DNA of 64,000 nucleotides from Pezicula radicicola (GCA_003008705.1 PDUO01000057.1:67012-131011); one strand, 5' to 3'; shown: positions 36,207 through 48,057, counted from the first letter of the stretch. Program-made: numbers and translations. Notes: a model not told the origin generated them from the sequence alone.

Positions 36207-37846
36207 GGTTGAGCAATTATTAGGAAAATGTCCTCAAAAATGCGATGTGGAAGGTAGCATTCGCGAATGAAATTTGTCAGTATTTTGCTGAATTTGGAGC
36301 ACCGCGCATGGCCCTTTTATCTGAGCCTTACTCGGAAGGTCTCCAACCTCTCCTCTGGACTTAGGCCTAGCCCCATCCCGCTTTACCCCCTCGCCATGTG
36401 CTGTTTCGGCGTCCGAGGAAGACCGATGATTAACCCCGCGAAGATCCGGATACAACATTTCCTGGGGGTGTAACCGACTTAGTTATACCGGACTAGGACT
36501 ACTGAGATGCACACAAGTAGTCGTTATAGCCCCTCTTGATTCGATCCGTCGAGGCCGTTTTCCTCACCCCATTACCATCCCCATGCATCCTTGGACTACC
36601 TGGGCGTAGACTACGTACTAGGTCGTGTCGGATCGGGACTATCTAGAGATTTGTCCAGCCAGATAGTAATCCGACACCTGTCGGGACAGATAGATATGCT
36701 CTCTTTTGACGCACCCTTGAGCCTCGGGTCCTTTTAGAGTTCCTGACATGGCCGGCATATGAGTTAACGGAAAGTGTCTATAGTATATGGATGCCTGCTC
36801 ACTTCAAAAGACTGTACTCGGTAGTCGATATAATACTATCTGGACCCCGAAATGAACCTAATTTTTTTTGGTGGCGATTAGGCTTTTACAGGCGAGGGAA
36901 ATAGGGTTTATTTTTTGGGGGGGGAATAGTACCACCAGATGTATAGTTTAAGCTCTCGGACGAATCTGAACTGCCGTTTTACTCCTTACTACCTTTCGGA
37001 GTCAGTTTCTATAGATGCTGACCAGCTGAAGCTTGTTGAACCCCAGGAGAAGTAATACCAGACACCTCTGTTACCCAACCATCACTACAGGCGAAGCCTA
37101 AGAGACCGAAGTAGAGCGAGACTTGATATTCATATTACTGGTGACCTGTAAGCCATAGAACTAGTGTTGGTGCAATAGGTGATAAATGAGGCAATTGATC
37201 ATATTCTCGTGGCTCCATTCGTAAGGAATCGAAGCCATATATATAAATGAATTGAACACCATGAATAGCACAAGAATAGCAGCAATAATGGGTGTATTAT
37301 CACCTGAATGAACTGAATAAGCTGCATACTCCATGGCATGAAGTTGATGAGTTCAGCTAGTACGTAAATATTCAGCTTTTTACGTCAACAACTAGAGAAA
37401 GGAAGGGAATCCCCGATTGCGACAAAACCATTCTAATCCTGCTGCTTGTCTCACAGCCTGTTATTACCCAAGTGTGTGCGGGCGAGTTTGGCCTAAGCCG
37501 AGAGGACCTTTTGCTGAGGATGTATATAGAATGCCTTGGATAGAGATTCACACCATTGTATTGATAAATGCTCAGATAAAAGTTACTGTACCACTTTACT
37601 GGGCACCACTTCGTAGCCCAAACCTGTTTTAGAAGCAAACGACAGCCACGGATGAATTCAACCTGTTTGCCTTTCTGCTCCATTCCTGCAGGTATTAGGT
37701 GTGGTTCTGGTGCGCACAGGACGATGCAATGAGGCCGAAGGGCTTGAAGAACAAATGGTGGAGACGAGGAAGAGGCAAAAGGCATGTATTTTCTGATTCT
37801 CAAAAGAACTCATGTATAGACAAAAGTAGCGCTGGATTGACCAATC
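36207..37846. other. Intergenic region, no gene supported
   Basis: A 143-codon open frame at 37372-37803 (minus) has no recognisable features. An inverted repeat (GTGTCGGAT...ATCCGACAC, 36625-36677) could form a long hairpin. 36860-36930 has A/T and G homopolymers. Otherwise featureless. Confidence 0.4.
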
Positions 37847-39692
37847 TTAAGAGATTTCCCGGAGATATACTCGCATATCGTTGTCTGATTCACACAAAAG
37901 TCTCTCACTCAATTCAATATCATCGACCAATTTGTCGAGCTCGAAGTTTCTCACAAAGTTCGAGGCGAAAATTTTCATTTCAGCCAGCGCCAAGCTATGA
38001 GAGTATATCAGTATCTTCCAAATAATTTTTTTTGTGGCTGGAGGGAAGGGCCGCGTGCTGGGCGGAGAAGGTGGTTGTTTTGACTTACTGCTGCCCGATG
38101 CAACTACGACTTCCTTTATGGAAAACAAGCCATGACGCATTCAGCTCGCTCAAGTCATCCGAAAGCCACCTATCCGGATTGAATTTGTGTGGATTCGGGT
38201 AGACAGATTCGTCAAAACAGTGATAGTAGATCGATGATGAAACGACCGTCTGTAGCAACTTGTTAAAATTGTGTCCATGAAATCCAAGAATGGAGGATTT
38301 CGAACTTACACCAGGAGGGATATCATAATCCCCGAATTTGAACCCCTCTGGACCTACAACCCTCGGCAAGCGCACAGGTGCTGCACACATGATACGAAGG
38401 CCCTCCTTTATACAAGCTTCAAAGTATGGTAAGCGCTCCAACTCATTGACAGACAACGGTGTGCTCTTGTCTGGCCAGACGGCTTTCAATTCTTCATGGG
38501 CACGTTTGTATATGTCTGGGTCTTGCAACATGTATAGGAGAGTTCCAGAAAGGCTCAGCGCGGTAGTTCCCATGCCTGACACAAAGATTCAGCATTATTA
38601 TAAGATCTAGAGCAAGTGTTAGGGGTTGGTTTACCGGCCGCAACTAGTTGTAATGAAGTTGTAATTTGTTCTTTAATGGAGAGGTCATAATTTGCTTCCT
38701 TCGCTCTTCTGGCCGCGTCTCGCACCAGAGAGTTATTGTCCTTGTTTTGTTCAGCTTCCTGAACACACCGACTTATGATCTTTTCCACGTTCACGTTAGC
38801 GGATAGCGACGATCACTATAATACATACACACCTGTAAGAAGTCCCTGATACCACCAACAGCATTCGTATTGAAGCGAGTAAGAATGGGAAAATGGATCC
38901 TCTGCCAGATTTTGATTAGAATGGTATTTCTCAGGTTGAGGTGGCAACTCACTAAGACAGGGGTAAGTCCACCTGTTAAACGCTGGATATTAGAGAAAAT
39001 AGGGTCATCAAGGTTTGGTCGCTGTAGTGCCCCCAAGTTCTCCCCAAAGCTGATCTTCGAAATGGCGTCCAAAGTATATGACGTAGTCAACATGTATAGA
39101 GGAACAGGTTTGTTAGAGGCGATGTGTCGGCGTATCTGATTCATTGAGAGGGCGACGTACTCCTGTATCGTCGGCTGAAAGTTCAGAATATTTGAGCGAG
39201 AGAATGCATTCGAAAAAAGGCGTCGCAACATAGAATGTACTTCTCTATCCGTTATACTGAAAATATTAACAATCTCCTTTGGTAGGATGCCGTAGTACCA
39301 TCGTTCGCTTTTAGGCATCTTGCTCTTCTGTCCGTATATGTGGTTGTAGGCTGACATTCCGTCGAAAGAGAGTTCATCAGGGCCAATACGCACTACAGGT
39401 CCTTTGGAAATTTTACAGGTCAGATTAAATGGATTTGGTTGGGTTGGCATGCGGATTACATACCATATTTTTTATGTAGATCGAAAATGACTCTGCTTCC
39501 CGGACCTGTAAGATCAAGTTTTAGTAGCCACAGGTCTGACACCCGTGCAAACAGCGGCCCGGGGATACGGGCGAGTGGATGAAGAGTGCATCGGTAGGCT
39601 ACACGTAGCAGCAGTATGCCCGGGACAATTAAGGCAAGGAGAAGTGCTGCATTCGATTTGCTAGTGCTGCTCAAGGCATTCAAGAGACCCAT
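37847..39692 (-). CDS. Cytochrome P450 monooxygenase, intact (488 aa)
   Basis: Seven exons (39464-39692, 38953-39401, 38833-38901, 38635-38779, 38310-38575, 38089-38249, 37847-37994) keep phase throughout and give 488 aa. An N-terminal membrane anchor (ALLLALIVPGILLLRVAY) precedes the Pro hinge (ARIPGP). The I-helix has AGMGTTALS, the K-helix EGLR, the PERF-like region FNPDRW, and the haem loop FHKGSRSCIGQ with its Cys ligand. It is an ER-bound monooxygenase of the fungal CYP type that uses a P450 reductase; the substrate is unknown. The third intron ends in AAG, with a good CTAAC branch site. A 20-bp triple repeat lies about 320 bp upstream of the start. It is the only intact P450 here. Confidence 0.88.
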
Positions 39693-40010
39693 TTTCCAGG
39701 CTTGTTGTCGAAAGACTTCTTGACTTCAAAGATGTGTAAGAATATCGACGAGGATATTATCTAGACGATGGTCTCAGAAGCGAAGAGGAAGCGACAAGTC
39801 ATGTCTTGGATCTTAGCCCACTCTTATCAAATTCGACACCTCTTGTTGCAGGCAGATAAGTGTTGGAATATCGATGAATGGAATTTGAAGGCTCGAACGG
39901 CTCGATATATACATATATGTAGGCTATCCGAAGCAACTGCTGAAAAGCATAGACGAAACAGTCTGATAATGGAGGGTTGTGAGGCATGTAATTGTGTAAG
40001 TGTAACTGAG

Positions 40011-40071
40011 CTTCGGAAGTGTAAACCAGGCTTCGGAAGTGTAAACTAGGCTTCGGAAGTGCTAAAGTAGG
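40011..40071 (+). repeat. 20-bp tandem repeat, three copies, upstream of the P450
   Basis: Three consecutive units of CTTCGGAAGTGTAAACYAGG (the third is GTGCTAAAG at its end) lie 320-380 bp upstream of the P450 start codon. Each has a TTCGGAAG near-palindrome. It could be a promoter element array or a chance minisatellite. Confidence 0.6.
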
Positions 40072-40180
40072 AGGTGTTGTGCTAAAGTTCCACACTGCAT
40101 AACTCGGACCGGCTTAGCGCCCCCTCCCCCGTGGGGAAACCCAGTACTACCCCACAACTGATGCGTCTCGGCAATGAGTA

Positions 40181-40436
40181 CGGAGGTTACGGCAAAAGTC
40201 ATAGGAATTGGTTACAGGCTACTGTAGCTAATACCCCGGAAATAAAAGTTTAGCGATAGGTTATAGGGCTATACGACAGGTTACAGGTTGTACTCTATTA
40301 TTTCCAGGGGCAGAAGCCTATAGCACCGTCCTAGAAAACAACGTCTATAGGCTGCTCGTTGCCTAGCCACAGCGTCTGAATTAGCAAATATAGGCCACTA
40401 TACGTGAATTCCTATGACTTTTTGCCGTGACCTCCG
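40181..40436. mobile_element. TIR element family D (256 bp, TA target)
   Basis: The termini are CGGAGGTTACGGCAAAAGTC (about 30 bp in all, to AGGAATT) and the inverse complement at the right, with TA at 40179-40180 and 40437-40438. The inside has TTACAGGCTACTGTAG and GGTTATAGGGCTATA units related to the repeats in families A and C. No coding capacity. Confidence 0.82.
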
Positions 40437-40602
40437 TAGGTCGGTGGGCATTGTCTTTGCGGTGTCGTCGCCAATGGTTAGAGCTACCTAGCCTCCATCC
40501 CCTGGCACGGTGCTCCGTCCTAGTACCGGGCTCCGTCCCTACAGCGTTAGCGTTTCATGCACAGAGAACATATCTCTGGGATCGAGAAGTTGTTCTAAAA
40601 AA

Positions 40603-40618
40603 TTAGGGTTAGGGTTAG
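40603..40618 (+). repeat. Interstitial telomere-type repeat (TTAGGG, 2.7 copies)
   Basis: TTAGGGTTAGGGTTAG is the standard filamentous-ascomycete telomere unit. It is very short, 165 bp beyond TIR element D. It may be a repaired break or chance. Confidence 0.5.
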
Positions 40619-41523
40619 AGGCCACGGAGACCGGTTCACGTCAAGTTGAAGGATTATTGCAAGACGAGATATTGAAGCTCAATGAGCCGATAGGACCCTA
40701 TCCCAGGGGTGCTTGCCCGTGCCACTGCGGCGTCAATCGTAGATTTCTGGATTTTTTTAAGGGTCACGTGTGGGAAATCTTCATTCACCATCTCGTAGAG
40801 GATACGGAGTGAATTTTCACAAGTCTCTGGGCCCTAGTTCGGTGGCTTCACTTGATGACTGGATCAACCGGTGAACAGAGAGTCTACTAGATACCATAAA
40901 AAACAGCAATCATTCTTGCGGAGAGAAGAAATCCAAGAAGTGCTTTTCTCCATAACATTAAACACTGTTGCACTTGGTGCTTGGTGCATGGTGTAGGACT
41001 CGGCTAACTTCAAGACGGTCTCATAGAAACAGAAGACCTGATTTTTAGATACCGAGGTGAGGCATTAGACAGATCATTTAGTACCTCCGAGTATACGGTT
41101 ATTTCCAAAATGAAGTCCAGATTCAATGCTACTATTCCAAATCAGAAGAGCAGATTCCCAGAAACCTTGTACTGAGGATATCCTCTGTTCTTACCTCGAA
41201 CGCAGCCACGTCTGCAATCTGTTGACTGATGGGATAATCATTCTTCCTGGAAACCCCGCAAAACCGCTTCAAAGCTGCATGCTTCGTGCAGCTCATGATT
41301 TAATCCAAAAGATATGGAAGAACATGCTTCCGCCGAGCAAAGCTCGTGGCCTGGGAATCAATGGGTCTGTCTTAGACATTGTTGGCTACTCGCGCCGAGG
41401 CTAATCTTCTCTGCGGCGCTTGACCCTGAAAAGGCGCACAGAAACCGTGAATGTGCACGAGCCAGGTCGAACAGTGGGTAGGCACATGGCAACTTTCAGG
41501 CGACCAATTTACCAACGTTATCA
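40619..41523. other. Intergenic region, no gene supported
   Basis: Open frames at 40510-40812 and 41126-41404 lack any recognisable domain or splice-consistent extension. The DNA has normal composition. Confidence 0.35.
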
Positions 41524-44120
41524 TCAAGTGCCAGCTTGCAGTATGCTCGGCACAATTCCTTGCACCCAAGTCATCGGAATCTTTTTCAGACATGCTGCTT
41601 GATTTATTGTGGGCGATATCAAACTCTCAAGGAGTCCTTTCAATTTGCAAGTTAGCTTCCACCCAGTCGAGATATTACAGCACTTTGTTGAACTCACTTT
41701 CCATGGAAGTCCCCAAAGGCCAATAATCAGAGAAACGCCGGAGTACGAAGCCCGAAATGGTAGCTTCAAGATTACACAGTGTGTCAGACCCCGTCAATGC
41801 ACCATCGTGAGGTCTTTTCGCCACGTGGACCGAAGCTGGACCGATCAGAGCGCAGGTGATCAATGGTGAAGCGAAGGGAAGGAAGTCCGGAGACCATGAC
41901 CGCACTGCTCGCAGCTGGTCGTTGATGAAAGGACCGCAGACATCGATGAAACGATGGTATGGTACACACGGATTTGGTAGATCCGCAGTACTCCTAGAGC
42001 TTTCCGAAGTGCCCTGTTGCTGCGAATTCTGCGCAGGTGCTGAACTCTTGAGCTCCAAAGCAAGAGCCGCTACGGTACGTGCCCTAGTCATGTCAAAAGG
42101 GTTGGTCCGTTAATCTTGGGGTGTGACTTTGGATAAATCTACTTACACTTGAAGTAGTATAACCGTACAAATCACCCAATTTTTCTCCGGATAATTGTGA
42201 TCATCAAATATCATGTTCGAACCTGTCAAGTGAAAATTGGGTGGCAGACCGAGAGCAAAGCAGCTCAAGGCAGACTGAAGGATCTTGAGATCTTCGATAG
42301 GGCAATCCGGTTTGTCATACATCTGTTCAGCAGCGCGTACAAGGGCATTACATACCAAGTACCAAGCATATACGTCTTGATTCTCACATCCTTGGAGACT
42401 TTTCCAGATCTCTGAAGGGCCGTTTGACGACAGTAGAGCTGATTTTGGCCGCAGATTGTTGATCCAGGCAGTATCAGAAATAGGAAGCAGAACTTCCATT
42501 CGAGACGCGTCGATGTTAAAAGGTCTACACGCGATGCTTGATGCAAAGTTGTCCATCTGGAAGACGGCCCACCAAGCCCTTCGCTTTTCTTCCTGAAGAA
42601 CCCATTCGGAATCCGCGACGGCTGTCGGGCTATCTACTCTCGTAGACTTTCGATCAATCTGGTGCAGGGATAGGCTGTATGCCATACGACAGCAAACACC
42701 AGTCGCTTGCCAAGCTTGAAATGATGGCCCGGATATAAGCTGATAGTAGGTCAGAAGAATATGAATCTGCAACATCCGTAGAGTTGGCTCTTGTTCGTGC
42801 TCCATATGCTGTGACAACAGCGCTTGTACCTTTCGGAAGAACCGGGCTCCTCGCTCCTCTACTCCGAGAGAGCGAAACTGGTCCCAATTGGAGAACCGTG
42901 CCGACAATGCGAACATACTGTTCAGAAGTAGAGCTGTGTGGATATCGAGTATCCTCAATTGTTTCTCTGGATGGGACTGAAGGTCGAAAATCTGAGCATA
43001 CAGCTTTGAGCGATGAAGAAGCGGCAGAAAGGTTTGGATTTTGCTGAAGAAGAGCTCGAATCTTGAGTATGTCAGTAAGCAAAATAGGATGCCGAAGGCC
43101 GCATGTGAAGTTCTTACAGATGTTCGGCGAGATTGGGAGAGCATTCTAGCATCGGTCCATGGTCCACAACCTCGGATGACTGCGCCCGTTGATTGCCTTC
43201 TCGGTTGTCGATAGACGGACGCGGTAACACACTATTTGTCCAAGATGAGTTACTGGGTTCGGAAATTGTTGAGCCGGATTGGTCTGTATCGATGGCACTG
43301 CTCCAGTGCTGTCCTGTAAAACTACCCCAATCGAGGTCTGGAAGGGTGAATTGGTATTGTCGATCGTCCGAAGGCAGTGTGTCGAGAAAACTGTCTGTAA
43401 TCATCCCGTTCATATCCTGTGACGACATTGAGGATGATAGGTCGAATGGAACGCCTGGGTCTGTCGGTTGGAGACCTTGATGATTTGGTGGATTGTGATC
43501 AGTATGACCTTGAGCCTCACATCTGTGTTCATTTTGCAGAGGTCTCCCTTGGAAGGAAGTCGACGACTGCCTCATCCCTTGCAGAAGAGTAGAGCCTTCG
43601 TGCTGATATGGTTCGGACAAAGCTGATCGCCCGACGTCCAGCACTGTTTTGTCAAGTTGGGAGCTCACTAAAAGTTTGAAGAGTGGTGTTAGCATAGGCC
43701 ATTGCTCGGATCCGGTGTCTGAACTTCAGCGTACCCGGTTCTTGCGACTCTCTGGCAGCCTTTTGAATATTCGACTTTACGCGAGATCGATTGACCTTTC
43801 GTCTAGGAGGGTAGGTGCATTCAACATCGATGCGATGACATAGCGAACAGGTTGGTCGCCGCATATCGCCTACGAGCAACAACAGGCATCAGCCCTTCTG
43901 CATCTTTGCAAAGAGAAAGTTCCGGTGTAGCAAACATTTTGTTTTCTTCCTGCACCGTTTTGATCAGCATCTCTCGTCACAAGGGCAACGTTTCCGGCCT
44001 TGGATAGACAAACCTCCGACATTCCAGACATGCCCGCACCGGGCCTTGTTTATGGTACACACTGTCGGCGCACCTGAGGTATTCCAAGTACAGCCAGTCG
44101 GGATCCATAGCAGAGTCCAT
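41524..44120 (-). CDS. Zn2Cys6 transcription factor with Fungal_trans domain (739 aa), contains a 14-nt micro-exon
   Basis: Seven exons (44014-44120, 43937-43950, 43735-43869, 43118-43667, 42147-43061, 41698-42083, 41524-41636) total 740 codons. The zinc cluster is split over three exons: ACLECR, then a 14-nt micro-exon, then CDMRRPTCSLCHRIDVEC. Joined, they give exact Cx2Cx6Cx6Cx2Cx6C spacing. The Fungal_trans region has SKIQTFLPLLHRSKLYAQ, QATGVCCRMAYSLSLHQI and EEKRRAWWAVFQMDNFASSI. Most introns have CTAAC/CTGAT-type branch sites. It lies between one live and one dead P450 and is the best candidate for a pathway-specific regulator of this neighbourhood (inference). Confidence 0.85.
43937..43950 (-). 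other. 14-nt micro-exon of the regulator gene
   Basis: GAAGAAAACAAAAT sits between introns of 64 nt (GTTTGT...GTGCAG) and 66 nt (GTTTGC...CGTAG), both with CTGAT branch-like sites. It encodes the RKKTK segment of the zinc cluster and part of the third Cys codon. Without it the cluster has no third Cys. Confidence 0.7.
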
Positions 44121-44699
44121 CTATCACCGTGAGAGGCAAGCGCCCTAGTATGGTTGCGATGTCCAACTTCTAGGGAGTCGATATTATTGAACAATATGCA
44201 AGCATAAATCAAGGCCAACTTGGATGGGAGAAAGATGGCAGGTTTGCAAGCGGACGGAGGAAAAAAGTGATGAATGCTCGCTCGACTTATTCTGCGGGAC
44301 AGGGTGGCGGGGGGTTGACGATCCGATGATCTCACCAGCGGATGCGGGGGACTTGGAGCGGAAGCCCTAAGTAGATTAGGGATTATTACCCCGGCAGGGA
44401 CTGTAAGTTAAGTCAGGGGCGAGAGTTCGGGGCGCGAGTCTCGTAGCCCCGAGAGCAGGGTAGACCCGATTAGAGCGAGGTTGTACGAGGGTACCTAGAT
44501 TTGCTAGCGCTAGACACACAAACCTAAGTATCTAGATATTATTAGTCCCTAAAATTAAGATATTTGCATCTCTGGAATCTTTGACCTCGGCTATTAACGC
44601 ACGTGCTTGATATAGTTACTCTTAGTATTTTATTCTTTATAAACCTTTAAGTATAATATATAAGAAATTAAATAAAAGTTTAAATTATTTAATTTTTTA

Positions 44700-45899
44700 A
44701 AAAAAAATTTAATATAATACACTTTGAAGGGGAGAGGCTGTGTATTTTCGTTATCGGTATAAGCCCATATATCGAGCTTGACTGGTTTGCCCACTGGAGA
44801 TGATATGTTCCACTCACGTTTTCATCGAGGCCGGGTGGGATGTCATATGCCCACACTAGCCTGACAATTATCATGGAGAGTCCTTGCTCGGCAAAATACT
44901 GGCCACTACAGGATCTGTGTCCCCAGCCAAAAGCGTTATGTCCAATCTTATTTGGGTAGGACCGTCGGTTCTCCTCGAGATGACGCTCAGGCTTGAACAA
45001 GTCCGGATCTGGGAAATCATCGGGATCGGAATGAATAGCCCACAGATTGCCGTATACAGATAGTCTGCAGGGAAGTGATAGCCTTGGTAGGTGTCATCCT
45101 TGATCGGCACGTGTGCAAACCCGCCCATTGTTGTCACACTGCGCCAACGCATAGCTTCTTTCATGACAGAAAGACAGTAAGGCAGATTCTCCAAGTCGTC
45201 CCAATCAGGTGCACGTTCTCGGCCGATCACACGGTCGACTTTTTCATGAGCCGTTTTCAATGCTTCAGGGAATAGACAGAGCCCTAGTACAAGAGTGTGT
45301 AACGTGCTCAAGTTGTGTCGAGGCCACCACCGATCAGATGTGGTCATCTTGCTATAGCGTTGTCGCTCAGCCCTTCCTGATCTTTCATCTTGGTCAACGT
45401 TTTTGAGAAGCTCTGCTTATCACTCCGTGCTGCTTCGTTGCAAACGCCAGTGATCGTTGTAAGGTAGAAGCACTTGGTTTGTAACTGCTTGATCGGTGAG
45501 ATCTCCAAAAAAGACATAGTTTGGTCGCGATGAATAGATATTAGATCTCTTCTCAATGAGCTCTGAAGCAGACCAAGCATCGTTACAGATGACCGCGGGT
45601 GTTCGGCTGATCTAGACTGTGAGTAGGCCGTTGCCATTGGCGCGACTCCTAGCCTTGAATTGTAGCAACGGCTTGGACCTTGGAAATTGAAGCACGTTGC
45701 CAACAATGGGCCAGGGGAAGGGGCCTGGGGGTAGAGTGGCTCGCTGCCGAAGCATCCAGATGTAGCTGACGAGTACAAAGGAAGTGGTCAACATCACCAC
45801 TCCCACAGTTCCAACAAGAGCGAGCTTCATCAAGGCATGCAAAGGGGTGGAAACAACCACTCTGTCGGTGATTCTCTGCCATGGTAATTGGTCGAGCAT
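44700..45899 (-). pseudogene. Second cytochrome P450, decayed and internally deleted
   Basis: The N-terminus with a membrane anchor (LALVGTVGVVMLTTSFVLVS) and LPPGPFPWPIVGN are recognisable. Then come TAG in place of Trp (LLTV-stop-IS), RSNIYSSRPNYVFFGDLTDQ, and NDHWRLQR followed by stops. The C-terminal half resumes at QSFSKTLTKMKDQEGL, IGRERAPDWDDLENLPYCLS, KEAMRW (ExxR) and the haem loop FGWGHRSCSGQ. Roughly 100 residues between helix C and helix F-G are missing, and the I-helix has shifts around 45320. It belongs to the LPPGP-type CYPs, a different subfamily from the intact P450. Confidence 0.78.
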
Positions 45900-46315
45900 T
45901 GTTTTGTTGATGTTCTAGCACATATATGGCGATATTGCTCCAGGTGAGAGAGAGTATAGGTGAGGGCAACCAGTACAATCATACATAGGTGAGGGGTACT
46001 GGTGTCACAAAGACTATTTGAACTAAATAGCTAGTAAAGAAGCTCGCAGTGAATCCGTAGAGGTAGACTATCTAATGCCTCCACAATCATTTCATCCGCG
46101 TGCAGTATGATAATGGTAAATTCGGGGTCGGCCCGGGGATTGAGAGATGTGCGAGAAACCCCTCCCATCGTTCGTTCCGGAGCCCCTTAGCCCATTGAGT
46201 TTCTCAATATGCGCGTGACTGCCAAGCGTACACCGTTGTGGTCGCCGCTCCGAAGGCCGTTGGGTAGATTAGTGAGTTAGCGCACGAGCCCAGAGCTCGC
46301 CACTGACTCAATCAC

Positions 46316-46500
46316 ATGTCGCCCTTCAAATTCAACCGACTTGTTAGGCTCAAGAATCCTGCCGGCGAGATCTACTACGGTGAAGTCGAGGAAAAGGAGC
46401 TGACTGCGGAGAGCCTGTTGGGCAAATTGGTGTTTGTCTACAAGGGCGGAAACCCAAAGCAAACGATTGATCATGTATTACACTTGCAGTCGCCGCTGTA
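46316..46500 (+). pseudogene. 5' fragment of a second FAH-family hydrolase gene
   Basis: MSPFKFNRLVRLKNPAGEIY, then GEVEEKEL and YKGGNP, is the same N-terminal domain as the intact FAH protein at 36206 (FSRLVRFKALDGHTYYGEAG). Similarity stops after about 55 residues, and none of the catalytic FAH domain follows. An AT-rich block from 46600 replaces it. It is divergent from the VOC gene and from the dead P450. Confidence 0.65.
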
Positions 46501-46930
46501 CCACCTTGGCCCAGAACCTACACACTTGCTAGCTCCTATGCTTATTACTAATCAATGTTGACAAGATAGGTTCTGTGTACAATCTCGCACATGCCGATAC
46601 GATACGGTATTGGCGTCAACTACAAAGCTCATTCTCAAGAAGCCAATGTTAGTAGCTATGAACTTGTGTTGACGTAAAAAGCTGAATATTAACGTATAAG
46701 CTGAACTTACTAAATTCATACTACTAAATATACAGGCTGATACTCTTGTGCTTTTCATGGCGTTTAATTCATATATATATAGGCCTACCATTCCCTACAA
46801 ATAGAATACCCTCATTTTTCACCCACTGCACCAATAACTTGAATTATAAGGAACTTTCACTTTGCTGACCTTCCCATGCGATTCTGAAGCTATCCGCGAT
46901 TGATTATCTCAGCATCTGCGACACCGTCTC

Positions 46931-47512
46931 TCAAACGATATTCGGAAGAGGTCTCGGTCCAATATTTGGCCTTTTCTTGATGCTCGCCTCGTCCTCCCCA
47001 CTCTCGACTCTACGGACTAGTTCTTCTGGATCAAAGTCCACACCAACCGGATTCTCGGCAAACTCCTTGGACATCATAAAAGCCGTGGCTTCGTCATTGG
47101 ACAGATTGTCAACTTGTACCTCGACCTTATTGCCATCCGGGTCCTTGTAGTACATGCTCGTGGTTGGGCCATGATTGACACACCAATGTGGTGCCATTCC
47201 AAGGGCTTTTCTCTGTTGATATGAGAGCGCGAGTCCTTCGAGAGTATTGTAGGTAAACGCAAAGTGTTCCAACCCACAGCTGGAAGTTACCTTCGAATCT
47301 GTGTGGGGAATAGCGATGAGGGCGATCCGATGATGTTCGTGGTCGTACGTCAGGAATGACGCGAAATCGTTCTCGTAGGAGGTATGCGCGCCCAAGAACG
47401 TCTTATAGAACTGTGCCATGGGCCGGAGGTTCTCTGCGGTCGTCCTCAGCACAACATGGGCAAAGACACTAGGACTGAGCACTTTCTCGTTATGGTAATC
47501 TAATGAAACCAT
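46931..47512 (-). CDS. VOC-superfamily protein, extradiol-dioxygenase/glyoxalase-like (193 aa)
   Basis: An intact single-exon frame. I choose the ATG at 47512 (MVSLDYHNEK) because the domain starts right after it; an in-frame ATG at 47599 would add 29 residues. The beta-alpha-beta-beta-beta modules show the usual metal-ligand positions: His in SVFAHVVLRT, His in GLEHFAFTY and Glu in GNKVEVQVD. Similar fungal proteins are annotated as biphenyl-2,3-diol 1,2-dioxygenase-like. If active it could cleave a catechol or transform a related ring; with the FAH-family enzyme nearby, a ring-cleavage step is plausible but unproved. It is divergent (545 bp) from the class I/II aminotransferase. Confidence 0.82.
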   Translation of the reverse strand: MVSLDYHNEKVLSPSVFAHVVLRTTAENLRPMAQFYKTFLGAHTSYENDFASFLTYDHEHHRIALIAIPHTDSKVTSSCGLEHFAFTYNTLEGLALSYQQRKALGMAPHWCVNHGPTTSMYYKDPDGNKVEVQVDNLSNDEATAFMMSKEFAENPVGVDFDPEELVRRVESGEDEASIKKRPNIGPRPLPNIV

Positions 47513-47639
47513 GATTGTGGATGAGCAAGAAGGTCTGGAGAGAAAAAGAAGTTGTTCTTTACGAAATTTTGCGAGTTCAACTAAGTATTGAGACACCATC
47601 GACCGATGTCAATCAGCACCAGATATATAGAGGGAAGCC

Positions 47640-48057
47640 ATGAACTTGAATAGATTTTCAAAGGAGGCGCGGCCGGCCATTCAAGTACACTAACCCTGCA
47701 TTACTGTGGCAGGTAGGACTGCCCCAGGCAGATCACGGTGAGCAGCTATAGTGTCCGGTGCGTATGGGGTTGCGGGCCGACCACGGAGGAGGACGGTGCT
47801 GCAGTCACCAGGCTTAGATTGCGAGCGCCGAGTGGATGTTACTGGAGCCAACCGTGGATGTTGCCATAAATCCTTTTTGTCTATCTCCGAAGTCTAACGG
47901 TCAGAAAGCCCTGTTCTTTGGGTTTCGGTGTGTTGAATGTACGTTTCTGCTGTGACATTCCCTCTCTTAATGATGACTCTTGTGAAAACACTGTCTGCGA
48001 GAAAAAGCCCATCTTTATCCTTTTTTTTACAGCATTGCTAATCGCTCACTGGCAAGT
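47640..48057. promoter_or_regulatory. Divergent promoter between VOC and aminotransferase genes
   Basis: About 545 bp separate the two start codons. The GC-rich half contains several CGG/CCG triplets (for example GCGGCCGGCC near 47669), as needed for Zn2Cys6 proteins. No conserved spacing was confirmed. Confidence 0.35.

Noticed and set aside
37372..37803. 143-codon minus-strand open frame
   Set aside because: Composition and lack of recognisable motifs suggest chance; the overlapping plus frame is equally open.
40510..40812. 100-codon open frame including the telomere-type repeat
   Set aside because: No domain, low-complexity start, and no splice-consistent neighbours.
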